Shown here: piece by piece, positions 33,915 to 43,113 of the stretch
How the letters are laid out: every line of letters begins with the position of its first letter
Numbering within the stretch: position 1 is the stretch's first letter
NCBI GenBank assembly: GCA_963799245.1
Contig: CAWCWN010000003.1
Coordinates: forward strand, 372,001-436,000
Origin: CAWCWN01 sp963799245
GTDB lineage: Bacteria; Chloroflexota; Ktedonobacteria; Ktedonobacterales; Ktedonobacteraceae
Length of the DNA stretch: 64,000 bases
Direction: 5' to 3'
The notes under the pieces: model-generated
What the model was told of the DNA's origin: nothing
Databases searched by the model: none
What the model saw: the letters and a program-made list of their open reading frames with translations, nothing else
Position numbers and translations under genes: made by a program

Positions 33915-35455
33915 GCGCCTGTCGCTTTCTCGTCTCCCCGCACGAGCGAAGTGAGGATGCCAATCGCAGCAAACGCTGCGCAGACCAGGAGCGCGGCGTG
34001 GAAGCTGTTCACAAAGGTACTTTGCAGCGCGTTGACCTTCTCGCCTGAGAGTGTGCGGCTGCTCTGCTGCAGGGCGAGGATGCTGCCCGCCGCCGCACCC
34101 CCCAGACCTGCAAAGACGGCGCCCGCAACCGCCACGCTCAAACTTTGCCCGATCACGCGCCCCGTGGCCAGCAGGCCAGAAGCTTCACCCTGCAGATTAC
34201 GCGGGGCAGCCCCCATCATTGCCCTGGTGTTGGGGGCCTGAAAAATACCCTGTCCAATGCCGGTGATGGCGAGGCGCCAGGCGATATCCCAGACCGAGCT
34301 TTGCGAGTTTAACTGGCTGAGCAGGATGAGTCCAATACAGGCTATCGTCAATCCGAGGGGCGCTAACCAGCGCGAGCCGAGGCGATCCGCCAGTGAGCCA
34401 CTGATGGGCGCTACGACGGCGAGGGCCAGCGACAGAGGAGTGAGCAGCAGGCCGGCCTGCACAGCGGAAAAGCCGCGCAGTTCCTCGAAATAGAAGGGCA
34501 GCAGGAAACCGGGAGCGAACAGCGCAAGCATGGCCAGGTCAAAACTGATGTTGGCCGAGGCAAAGACACGGTTCGTCAGCAGCGCAAAATCGATGACGGG
34601 GTCCTTGACGTGGCGTTCGACGAGCACTCCAGCAATCAGCGCTCCCACGCCTATAAGTAAAGAGCTTATCAGCGCAGGCGAGGTCCAGCCCCACTCCTGG
34701 CCGAAGGAGAGGCCCAGCGTCACGGCCGCCAGCCCGCCTCCCAGCAAAGTCGCGCCCGCCGGGTCAAACCTGCCCTCTCCCCAGTGCATACGCTCGGTGA
34801 GCAGACGCTGCGAGGCGATAAACAGGAGGATCCCGATCGGCACGTTAATATAGAAGATCCAGCGCCAGGTCAAATACTGCGTGATCACACCTCCTATAGT
34901 GGGGCCAGCGCTGATACCCAGCGCTACCACTATACTGTTCAATCCCAGAGCTCTACCACGCTCGTGAGCGGGAAAGACGCTCGTGATCATGGCTATATTG
35001 ACGGCAAAGATGAGGGCCGCGCCCAGGCCCTGGAAAAGGCGGGCCGCAATCAGCACACCAAGACTGGGCGCGGCTCCGCAGATCGCTGAACCAAGGGTAA
35101 AGACGACCAGGCCTGTCAACCAGACCGGCTTGCGCCCGAGCATATCTGCCAGGCGCCCGAAAGTAAGCAGGACAGCCGCAATCATCACCAGGTAGCCAAT
35201 GATGATCCACTCGATCGCGCCACTGAGGGGCACACCAAAGGAGTGCGCTATGGCCGGCAGGCTGATATTCACAATCGACGCATCGAGCGTCGTCATAAAC
35301 GCGCCGACGCCTGCCAGCAGGAGCACTACCCATTTATTGGCCTGCTCCGGACTGCCGACGCGCGCTGCGGGCCTGGGTAAATTTGAAAATGGGCTTACGC
35401 GATGCTCAGGAGGCCGCCGCCTCTCACCTGTTGCAGGCGTCTCTTGCTGTTTCAT
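33911..35455 (-). CDS. MFS transporter, DHA2 (EmrB/QacA) family
   Basis: A 514-residue integral membrane protein with about 14 helices, typical of the DHA2 drug:H+ antiporters. Motif A-like GRLADMLGRKPVW (about residue 100) lies between helices 2 and 3, and the acidic residue in the first helix is retained (GAFMTTLDASIVNISLPAIA). The N-terminal 40 residues are polar. It follows the encapsulated-ferritin-like gene by 35 bases on the same strand, so the two may be co-transcribed. The substrate is unknown. Confidence 0.92.
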   Translation of the reverse strand: MKQQETPATGERRRPPEHRVSPFSNLPRPAARVGSPEQANKWVVLLLAGVGAFMTTLDASIVNISLPAIAHSFGVPLSGAIEWIIIGYLVMIAAVLLTFGRLADMLGRKPVWLTGLVVFTLGSAICGAAPSLGVLIAARLFQGLGAALIFAVNIAMITSVFPAHERGRALGLNSIVVALGISAGPTIGGVITQYLTWRWIFYINVPIGILLFIASQRLLTERMHWGEGRFDPAGATLLGGGLAAVTLGLSFGQEWGWTSPALISSLLIGVGALIAGVLVERHVKDPVIDFALLTNRVFASANISFDLAMLALFAPGFLLPFYFEELRGFSAVQAGLLLTPLSLALAVVAPISGSLADRLGSRWLAPLGLTIACIGLILLSQLNSQSSVWDIAWRLAITGIGQGIFQAPNTRAMMGAAPRNLQGEASGLLATGRVIGQSLSVAVAGAVFAGLGGAAAGSILALQQSSRTLSGEKVNALQSTFVNSFHAALLVCAAFAAIGILTSLVRGDEKATGA

Positions 35456-35490
35456 TGCGATCTCACTGCTCTTTCAGATATGCGCTCGTC

Positions 35491-35814
35491 TCACCCCACC
35501 TGGTCCTCAGCCTGCTCTGCCTCTTCGCCATGTTCGACGATGTCGCCCTCTTTAAAGAGGATATCCTGTAAAGCGATCCTCCACTTTGGCTTCTGGCGCA
35601 ATAAAAACTCGAGGTCCATGCCAAAGTGTTTGAACTCCTCCTGCTGGGCGTTGGCCATGATGGCCCGGGCCTGAGCATGCGTTTCCACGGCTAAGCGCTG
35701 CTCGTACCAACCAATCGCTTCTGCCTCTTCCGTGAGAGAGGCAATCATGCGCGCAAAAGTGCGGGCCTCCTGCGAAAGCTCGTTCGCGGGTTCGTGGTAC
35801 TGGTCAAATCCCAT
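35491..35814 (-). CDS. Encapsulated-ferritin (EncFtn)-like protein without encapsulin neighbour
   Basis: A 107-residue helical protein. The residues that bind the ferroxidase metals in EncFtn are kept in order with the same spacing: Glu30, Glu32, Trp36-Tyr37, Glu60 and His63 (EEAEAIGWYEQR ... QEEFKH), and the start YHEPANELS matches the family's HEP..LS beginning. EncFtn proteins oxidise Fe(II) inside encapsulin shells. Here the acidic C-terminus (EHGEEAEQAEDQVG) has no recognisable encapsulin-targeting peptide, and no encapsulin gene is adjacent; the next gene is an MFS exporter. The start at 35814 has AAGGAAC before it; an ATG 10 codons upstream is the alternative. Confidence 0.8.
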   Translation of the reverse strand: MGFDQYHEPANELSQEARTFARMIASLTEEAEAIGWYEQRLAVETHAQARAIMANAQQEEFKHFGMDLEFLLRQKPKWRIALQDILFKEGDIVEHGEEAEQAEDQVG

Positions 35815-35987
35815 ACTTCTGTTCCTTTCTTCTCTTCTGCTCATTCGCTACTATGGCTGACACTTGCTCTGAGAATGATACGTCTGCATACACTACATCA
35901 GACTCACCGCTGCCAGGATCATGCCAGCGCCGCGACAGTAGCGGCAAGAGCTGCTGTCACATCAACTATAATAGTTTGAGGACATAG

Positions 35988-36028
35988 TGCAGGAGCCTGG
36001 TCGAGCAGCGTCCGACCAGGCTCCTGCA
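35988..36028 (-). terminator. Very long perfect hairpin at the end of the glycan cluster
   Basis: Arms of 16 perfectly paired bases (TGCAGGAGCCTGGTCG and its complement) around a 9-base loop, 24 bases after the ugd stop codon on the minus strand. There is no T-run. It probably closes the long minus-strand glycan operon. Confidence 0.65.
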
Positions 36029-36051
36029 GGAGGTAAATTTGGGGCGCAGAA

Positions 36052-37458
36052 TTACCGGCGTACACGCGTCGGCTGCGCAGTCAGCTCCTGCTGAGGTAAA
36101 TGTTGCGTCTGAAGCAAAGCGAGGTCTGTTGCGCCTGTACCTCGCCCTATGCCGCGATACGTGAAGCCCAGGCGCCCCATCTCTTCTGCCTCGTAGATGT
36201 TACGACCGTCGATAATTATAGGGCGGCGCATGAGACCACCCAACTCAACCAGATTGAGCGAGGAGAACTCGTTCCACTCGGTGGCGATAACCAGGGCATC
36301 AACTCCGGCGGCAGCTTCATAAGCACTCTCGCAAAACGAGACCATATCCAGGTAGATCTCTTCGCGCTCCAGAGTCTGATGTGCCGTTTCTTTAGCTACC
36401 GGATCATAGGCACGTACTGCGGCCCCCTGGCTGGTCATCCAGCAAATCAGGTCGATGGCCGGTGCCTCACGCATATCATCAGTATTGGGTTTGAAGGCCA
36501 GGCCCAGGATACCAATCGTACAGCCGCGCAGCGTACCCAGTAGTTCGACCAGCTTTGCTACCACCAGGCGACGCTGATCCCGGTTGATTTCCATGACGGC
36601 CTGCAGCAGCTGGGGATGCAGGCCGGCCTCATCAGCCATATTGACCAGTGCGCGCACGTCTTTGGGGAAACAACTGCCACCATAGCCAAGGCCGGCATCC
36701 AGGAAGGCGCGGCCGATGCGTTTATCATAGCCCATACCGGCAGCCACCTCTTTCACATCGGCTCCCAGGCGTTCGCAAATGCGGGCGATCTCATTAATAA
36801 AAGATATTTTTGTCGCCAGAAATGCATTCGATGCATACTTGATCATCTCAGCAGTGTAGAGATCCGTGATAACCAGGGGCGCGCGCAGCGACAGGTAGAG
36901 CGTCGCAACCTGGCGGGCGGCATGCTCATCGGCTGAGCCCAAAACCACGCGGTCCGGCAGTAAAAAATCGCGCACGGCGGAACCTTCCCGCAAAAATTCA
37001 GGGTTTGCGACAACCGTAAAGCTGATGTCTGGATGAACCAGATTGCTGGCTATGATGCGGGTTACCAGGTCGCCAGTGCCAACAGGCACAGTACTCTTAT
37101 TAATAATAATCGCGCTATGGTCAAGCTCACGCGCAATACTACGCGCGGCGCTCTCAACATAGCTCATGTCCGCCCCGCCGCGGTTCGTTCCCATGGGCGT
37201 ATTGACTGCAATGAAAATAAATTCGCAGCCGCCCAGACCTTCTTTATAGCTGGTCGTAAAATGCAAGCGCCCCGCGCGTATGTTGCGCTCGACCAGTTCT
37301 TGCAGCCCAGGCTCATAAATGGGGGGAATGCCCTGCTTTAACCGGGAGATTTTCGCCTCCACAATATCTACACACGTTACATTGTTGCCCATGTCGGCCA
37401 GGCAGGTACCTGTTACCAGGCCCACATAGCCCGTTCCAATCACGCAAATAGTTGCCAT
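36052..37458 (-). CDS. ugd: UDP-glucose 6-dehydrogenase family protein
   Basis: Oxidises UDP-glucose twice to UDP-glucuronate, a precursor for acidic polysaccharides; related enzymes act on GDP-mannose or UDP-ManNAc. The 468-residue chain has the NAD-binding start MATICVIGTGYVGLVTG, the middle domain FINEIARICERLGADV, the catalytic Cys in LGYGGSCFPKDVRAL and the C-terminal sugar-binding domain (GILGLAFKPNTDDMREAP). The ATG at 37458 follows GGTGG; the upstream extension of 20 codons has no similarity. It is the last gene of the glycan cluster. Confidence 0.94.
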   Translation of the reverse strand: MATICVIGTGYVGLVTGTCLADMGNNVTCVDIVEAKISRLKQGIPPIYEPGLQELVERNIRAGRLHFTTSYKEGLGGCEFIFIAVNTPMGTNRGGADMSYVESAARSIARELDHSAIIINKSTVPVGTGDLVTRIIASNLVHPDISFTVVANPEFLREGSAVRDFLLPDRVVLGSADEHAARQVATLYLSLRAPLVITDLYTAEMIKYASNAFLATKISFINEIARICERLGADVKEVAAGMGYDKRIGRAFLDAGLGYGGSCFPKDVRALVNMADEAGLHPQLLQAVMEINRDQRRLVVAKLVELLGTLRGCTIGILGLAFKPNTDDMREAPAIDLICWMTSQGAAVRAYDPVAKETAHQTLEREEIYLDMVSFCESAYEAAAGVDALVIATEWNEFSSLNLVELGGLMRRPIIIDGRNIYEAEEMGRLGFTYRGIGRGTGATDLALLQTQHLPQQELTAQPTRVRR

Positions 37459-37682
37459 ACTATCCACCATTCCCTTTTGCAGGTCCAGGGCAAAGGAGCT
37501 AGCTCTCCTCCAGCGCACCAGCTTGAGCGGGAGCGCCCCTATTGCCTCTTACCCACTACCTCATTCTCTCTGCTGAACTATTACCTGCCCCTGGACAGAG
37601 TGTGCCTCGCATGGGGCGCTCGGAGAGGATGCCAGGTTCGGAATGGACCCGCCGCCCTGGCCCCGGCCTCCCAAGACATTTT

Positions 37683-39662
37683 CTAAAGCGACGATGTTAC
37701 CTGCCGTGCGGCGTACGTTGAGCCGCTAGCAACAAGACCCCCCTGTCCATCACCTCTATACTGCTCTAACCATAACTGGAAGATCAGCAATTGCCAGAGC
37801 TGATGTGCGTGATCACGCGTCCCCTGCAGGTGCTGAGAAATGAGCCTCTGAACGTACCGAGGGTGAAAAATCCCCTGCTGAGCAAGGCGCGTGGGCGCCA
37901 GCGCATCCTGTAACAGGTCACGCAGTTCGCAGCGCAGCCAGTTTTTGTAGGGAATGTTAAAGCCTAATTTTGGACGCTGCAGGATCTCAGCTGGCAGCAC
38001 GTCTTGCATCGCCCGCTTGAGCAGGTACTTACTGGTCAGGCCATGCAGGCGCAACGATGCGGGTAGGCGCGCAGCAAATTCAACAAGCGTGTAGTCTAAA
38101 AATGGACCTCGTGTCTCCAGAGAAACGGCCATGCTCATACGATCCACCTTAAAAAGGATATCGTCAGGCAAGAAGCGTTTGATGTCCACATATTGCTGCT
38201 GGTCCAGCGGCACATTGCTGCCACTTGCGGCGAATAGTGCCTGGAGGCGGGGGTCATAGCCCGGATACATCTCAGGCTCAGCTAGAAGCAGCAGGTTCGC
38301 CAGGTCCTCGCTCCCCCAGAAAGTTTGCCAGCGCGTATGCTGCATCGCCACGGGCAGATTGGCAACATCCAGGAACCGCCGCGTGATATTGCGCAGGCCC
38401 TTTTTTCTGCTCGACGGCGGGATATGTTGGGCATAGACCCCGAGCAGCTGCCGCACCTTGCGAGGAAGAAGGTCGAGCGTAGCAGCTGCCAGCTTCTGCG
38501 CGCGGTACCAGTCATATCCGGCAAATAGCTCATCACCTGCGTCGCCCGCCAGCGCAACGGTCACATTGCGGCGCGCCATCTGTGAGACCAGGTAGGTCGG
38601 CAGGACTGAAGCATCGGCAACAGGTTCATCCAGGATAGCCGTAACCGTCGCAATAAGATTGTTGACATCGGGTCTGAGAACTTCAACGTGGTGGTCTGTG
38701 TCAAAGTGGCGCGCTAGCAGGCCGGCATAGTTCAGTTCATTGAAGCTTTTTTCGCCATAGCCAATGCTAAATGTCCGCGGTCTCTCGGCGCTCACCTCTG
38801 TCATAAGGGCGATGACACTGCTTAAATCCAGGCCGCCGCTCAGGAACACTCCAAGCGGCACATCACTGATGAGGCGACGCTTCACGGCGGCCCGCAAAAG
38901 GGTGCGCAGTTCGTAGACATAGTCATCAAGCGGACGTGGCCGGCTCTCGCTGCGCTGAAAATGGACATCCCAGTACTGCCGTGGTTCCCAATCAACGCTG
39001 GCGCGACCGCGGGCAGAGCCATCAAGGGGGATTTGCAGCCAGTGACCGGCGGGCAATTTTGCAACACCCTGAAAGATGCTTTCAGGTGCCGCAATATATT
39101 CATAGACAAGGTAAGATTGCAGGGCGCGCATGTTCAATTCTCGCGCTACCATAAGAGAGGCCATGAGAGCTTTGAGTTCGGAGGCGAAGGCAAAATGTGC
39201 GCCATCGCTCCAATAGTAGAGTGGCTTTACGCCCAGGCGGTCGCGTGCGATAAAGAGAATTCGCTTGCGGCTATCCCAGATGGCAAAAGCGAACATGCCA
39301 TTCAGGCGTTGCAGGCAGTCTACGCCCCACTGCTCGTAGGCGTGAATCAGAACCTCGCTATCACAGCGTGAGCGGAAACGGTGACCCGCCCGCTCCAGCT
39401 CAGGCACCAATTCCTGGAAATTGTAAATCTCGCCATTGAAAACGAGCCAGATCGTCCCATCTTCATTCGTCATTGGCTGGTGACCCGCGGGCGACAGGTC
39501 AATGATAGCCAGGCGACAAAAGCCAAGGCCAATACCCGGCTCACAGAAATAGCCTTCATCATCAGGTCCGCGATGTTTCTGTGCAGCCGTCATCTGGCGT
39601 AGGATTGGCTCGGCATCCATGCCTTCACCTTCAAGATGCACTATACCGCAAATACCACACAT
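37683..39662 (-). CDS. asnB: Asparagine synthase (glutamine-hydrolysing) family amidotransferase
   Basis: A 659-residue protein with an N-terminal class II glutaminase (Cys2 of MCGICGIVHLEG, RLAIIDLSPAGHQPM, NGEIYN) and a C-terminal PP-loop synthetase domain. The PP-loop reads FLSGGLDLSSVI, where most relatives have SGGxDSS; a single T/C change (TTA for TCA) would account for it. Within glycan clusters, AsnB-like proteins often amidate uronic acids or modify the polymer rather than make free asparagine, so a UDP-glucuronate-linked role is possible beside ugd. The nearest neighbour gaps are 139 and 224 bases. Confidence 0.9.
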   Translation of the reverse strand: MCGICGIVHLEGEGMDAEPILRQMTAAQKHRGPDDEGYFCEPGIGLGFCRLAIIDLSPAGHQPMTNEDGTIWLVFNGEIYNFQELVPELERAGHRFRSRCDSEVLIHAYEQWGVDCLQRLNGMFAFAIWDSRKRILFIARDRLGVKPLYYWSDGAHFAFASELKALMASLMVARELNMRALQSYLVYEYIAAPESIFQGVAKLPAGHWLQIPLDGSARGRASVDWEPRQYWDVHFQRSESRPRPLDDYVYELRTLLRAAVKRRLISDVPLGVFLSGGLDLSSVIALMTEVSAERPRTFSIGYGEKSFNELNYAGLLARHFDTDHHVEVLRPDVNNLIATVTAILDEPVADASVLPTYLVSQMARRNVTVALAGDAGDELFAGYDWYRAQKLAAATLDLLPRKVRQLLGVYAQHIPPSSRKKGLRNITRRFLDVANLPVAMQHTRWQTFWGSEDLANLLLLAEPEMYPGYDPRLQALFAASGSNVPLDQQQYVDIKRFLPDDILFKVDRMSMAVSLETRGPFLDYTLVEFAARLPASLRLHGLTSKYLLKRAMQDVLPAEILQRPKLGFNIPYKNWLRCELRDLLQDALAPTRLAQQGIFHPRYVQRLISQHLQGTRDHAHQLWQLLIFQLWLEQYRGDGQGGLVASGSTYAARQVTSSL

Positions 39663-39799
39663 ACCAGCTTCCCTTTTTAGCCTGGCCAGATCCAGGCGAA
39701 TACGCTGCGCTGCGGCGCAGTGGCACGGGCCCCACTGCCTCCGAGGTCAGGTAATCTCCGGTCTCTCTAGCTTCGCCCGACCAGAGCTGTCAGGCGACA

Positions 39800-42700
39800 T
39801 CAACTGCCACGAAAATAAATCGCCGCTCCGTATCCCTCAAACACCAGCTGAAAATCGGGCGGGAAGACAAAATTGCGTTGTCGCGCCAGCTCCAATTGAT
39901 AGCCGGCATTATCCGTGATAATCCAGACCCGGGCGTGCGAGGCAAGCAGCGCATTAAAATCATTCATGTTAAACAGGGGTTCTGAGCCTGTCGGCGTATC
40001 AGTGATATGGCCATTTTTCTCGAACAGGTAGAGCGAGCGGTTGATAGAAAAGAAGTAGTTTACGTGCCCGACATAATACAGGACAGAGATAGCCGGCGCC
40101 ACGGCAATGACCACGTCACCTTTTTGCCAGTGCTCTTGCATATACTGTCCGGCCGCATCATAGTCATTATAATGGCGATGATAAGCGAAACCTGTCTCTC
40201 TACTAAGAAAGAGACTGAAGTTGCCCAGTGGCAATAAGGGCGCGATAAGCACGCTGAAGCATATGAGCGCCGTGACACAGCTCAGCATCAGGCGCAGCAA
40301 AAGGAACGGCGGCTCCTGGGTAGCCACACCCGGCTGCTGGCCAAAATGCTGGCGCGCGACGAGCTTACGTACAAGCCGCCAGAGGCTATTCAATCCCAGC
40401 AGCAGCGCCTGGGCCCCAAGCACGTACATGGCAGGCAAGAGCGGATATATGTAGCGATCAGAGGACAGCGATAGCGTCAGGGCCAGCGTAGCCAGGGAAA
40501 CAAACAGCAAGATACCGCAGTAGATCGCCCCCCGATCAGCGCGGCGAATACCCAGCAGGAAAGCGACGACGGCAAGAGCGACATTCAGGACGATCCAGGG
40601 CTCTGCGCTGTTAACCAGGGCCGGCATGAACAGGAGCTGCACGTAGTAGCTTACATTGACCGTCGAAAAATGGATAAGCGGAGTCTGGCTCTGATCCGTG
40701 CCCAGTCTAAGCGGGTGAGTGAACTGGACGACCAGTAACTGCAGCCCTATCGCGCTCACAGCCAGCAGCGCGGCGAACCACCAGTGCTTCGCATACATCA
40801 CCCAGGGCAGGCGCTGGCCGGCCCGCCTGCTCCTCCAGCTTTGCAGCAGGATACAGAGCAACAGCGCTGGAAAGAGGATAAACGTCTCCTCATGACTCAA
40901 ATACATCAGGATCAGGGCAACAACGGCCAGGTAGACGTAACGGGGACGCTCACGCTCCTGTAATGCCTTGTAGAACAGGTACATGACAATAATCGCTGTC
41001 AGCTGCGCCTGCTCATACATGCGCACCTCGATTGCCCAGCGCAGGGTGTAAGGAGAGAACGCCAGCATCGCCGTCGCCAGCAGAGCTACGCGCCGCTGAA
41101 AGATGTAGCTGGCCACAACGTATAACAGCGGTAAGCTCACCAGGTATTCGACGATACCGGGAATACGCATGGCGCTGATCGAGCCGCCAAAGATGAACAT
41201 ACTCAGTGCGAGCACATATGAGTAAGCTTCCGCCTTGGCATACAAGAAACCCGAAGGCATGAGGGGCAGCCCGTGCGCCATGATGCCCCTGGCTGCGTAA
41301 TAGCTCGTGAGCGAGTCCTGCCATAAGGGTTGATAGTTTAGATTGTAGCAGACCATCGGCACCGCCAGCGCCATCACCAGCAGCAGCCCCCAATGGGCGC
41401 GCAGCCAGGGGCGCAGACGCGTCAAGACGCTCTGGTGAGGCTCGCCCCCCTCACTGCGCGCCACAGCGGAGGCCACTCGCCGCATTCTATTGCGGAGAAG
41501 CGTCAGAAAGCGCACCGCACGCACCCGGCTATTCAGCCAGATACAGAGGTAGCCGGCCCCCACCAGGCCAAGCAGAACCAGCCCCCATGCCCTGGTATAG
41601 GGGAAAGGCTGCGGCAGCTGGGGCTCACGCGAGAGAGTAATCAATAGTGCTTCCAGAGCCAGGGCCGGCAGGTATGCTATACTAAACGCCTGCAAGGCGT
41701 CACGGCGCGACCTGTAAGCCCTGCGCATGACAAGCAGGGACATAAGCAACCAGAGGCCACAGACCGCGATTGCGCTTCCCAGTACAATCTCAGCCAGGTA
41801 GGAGAGAGGGAAAATATGCGCATCGCGCGGAGTCGCACTGTCAGGTAGATAGATAGCCTGACTCACTCCCGGGCGGCTAATAAAGTATGGGGCGGGCCAG
41901 GACAGCGCCTGCCTGGATCCCTGTTCCCACGCGGCCAGCGGGTGAATTGACGCATGCCAACCCGTAGCGACGGTAAACCATCTACTCTGACCGTGCAGAT
42001 TATCGGTGAGGATATCGGCCGAGAGCGCCGCGCTGAGCGTGCTTAATCCCACCGCACTGGCGCTGAGCCCGGGCGCGGTCACATGTATGGCTATGGTATT
42101 GGTGCCAGGATGCAGGTAGGGCGAGATATTGTAGATCCCCAGTTGCAGTCCCCTCTGATATTGCACGACCGGCTCTGTATTACTGAGATAGTCGGACAGG
42201 GGTAAGTGAGGTATAGGCGCCTGACCATCCCAGGCCATAGCCAGGTTCCCATTGATATAAATGCTGGCGGGGCCGTTGGCGACAATCCGCAGCCAGGCAT
42301 CGGTCATCTGCAGCGGTAAGGAGATGGTGCGCACAAAGAAGGCCTCATGACTGGCACCAGCGCTTATCCAGCGATTCGAGAGCGGCCGCTGGTAGAGCAA
42401 GGGGTTGACATTCAGGCCCGCTGCGAAAGGCGCAACGGGCTGCTTTTTCACCGGCAGCCATGAACTGGCATCGAAAGTATTCCTGGCCCAGTCCAGTGAA
42501 GCCGCCGCTGACACGTAGCGCCTATACACAAGGGGGCTCTGCGCAGTCGCCTGCCAGCCAGCGCCCGTTCCGCTATAGGAGAGAGACGTACCGTAGGCCA
42601 TGCCAAAGCTGGCGCGTACAGAGGGGACCCGCTGATCGAGATTAGCCACGCGCAGGCCAAGCACATTTATACCCGTATTCAGGGCGGAGGATACGTCAAA

Positions 42701-43096
42701 GATATAGCTGCGCGGGCCCGTCCCCTGGGTGATGTCGGCCGAGTTTGACCCTATGAAGAAACCGTTAACATACAGGCGAAAAACCTGGTCGGCGGCGACG
42801 GTAACAAAAGCAGCGTCAGGCATGCTATTGAGATCGATTACATCGCGAAAATAGGCTACAGGAGCGTTTCCATCGGCTGCCTGAACCCACTGGGCGCCCT
42901 GCCAGGCGGGAGTAAAAAGCGGTGGCTCTGGTGCGAGAAAGTATTGATAGGCGAACCAGCTGGTTCCCGTGCACGCAAGCACCAGGAACAGCCATGTGCT
43001 GAACCAGCGGAGGCCGCGCCCAGCCAGCGGCCTCTTGCGCGCATCGCCAGCGGGTAGCGTGCGTGTGGATGTAGTAGAAGAGATCACGGGCAACAT
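39800..43096 (-). CDS. Large membrane glycosyltransferase (PMT/ArnT-like) with two N-terminal jelly-roll-like domains
   Basis: A 1098-residue protein. A signal-anchor helix (about 33-53) is followed by two similar extracellular beta domains: about 60-165 (LYVNGFFIGSN ... YIFDVSSALNTGINVLGLRV) and about 245-345 (IYINGNLAMAWDG ... YNISPYLHPGTNTIAIHV), which resemble the sugar-binding jelly rolls found in rhamnosidases and GH2 enzymes. Then come about 13 membrane helices with a GT39/GT83-like first loop (LWQDSLTSYYAARGI near 593), whose Asp-Ser replaces the usual Asp-Glu. Such enzymes take sugars from polyprenyl-phosphate donors. A GTG three codons later is an alternative start. Confidence 0.75.
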   Translation of the reverse strand: MLPVISSTTSTRTLPAGDARKRPLAGRGLRWFSTWLFLVLACTGTSWFAYQYFLAPEPPLFTPAWQGAQWVQAADGNAPVAYFRDVIDLNSMPDAAFVTVAADQVFRLYVNGFFIGSNSADITQGTGPRSYIFDVSSALNTGINVLGLRVANLDQRVPSVRASFGMAYGTSLSYSGTGAGWQATAQSPLVYRRYVSAAASLDWARNTFDASSWLPVKKQPVAPFAAGLNVNPLLYQRPLSNRWISAGASHEAFFVRTISLPLQMTDAWLRIVANGPASIYINGNLAMAWDGQAPIPHLPLSDYLSNTEPVVQYQRGLQLGIYNISPYLHPGTNTIAIHVTAPGLSASAVGLSTLSAALSADILTDNLHGQSRWFTVATGWHASIHPLAAWEQGSRQALSWPAPYFISRPGVSQAIYLPDSATPRDAHIFPLSYLAEIVLGSAIAVCGLWLLMSLLVMRRAYRSRRDALQAFSIAYLPALALEALLITLSREPQLPQPFPYTRAWGLVLLGLVGAGYLCIWLNSRVRAVRFLTLLRNRMRRVASAVARSEGGEPHQSVLTRLRPWLRAHWGLLLVMALAVPMVCYNLNYQPLWQDSLTSYYAARGIMAHGLPLMPSGFLYAKAEAYSYVLALSMFIFGGSISAMRIPGIVEYLVSLPLLYVVASYIFQRRVALLATAMLAFSPYTLRWAIEVRMYEQAQLTAIIVMYLFYKALQERERPRYVYLAVVALILMYLSHEETFILFPALLLCILLQSWRSRRAGQRLPWVMYAKHWWFAALLAVSAIGLQLLVVQFTHPLRLGTDQSQTPLIHFSTVNVSYYVQLLFMPALVNSAEPWIVLNVALAVVAFLLGIRRADRGAIYCGILLFVSLATLALTLSLSSDRYIYPLLPAMYVLGAQALLLGLNSLWRLVRKLVARQHFGQQPGVATQEPPFLLLRLMLSCVTALICFSVLIAPLLPLGNFSLFLSRETGFAYHRHYNDYDAAGQYMQEHWQKGDVVIAVAPAISVLYYVGHVNYFFSINRSLYLFEKNGHITDTPTGSEPLFNMNDFNALLASHARVWIITDNAGYQLELARQRNFVFPPDFQLVFEGYGAAIYFRGS

Positions 43097-43113
43097 CCCC
43101 TTTCTTCCAACCC

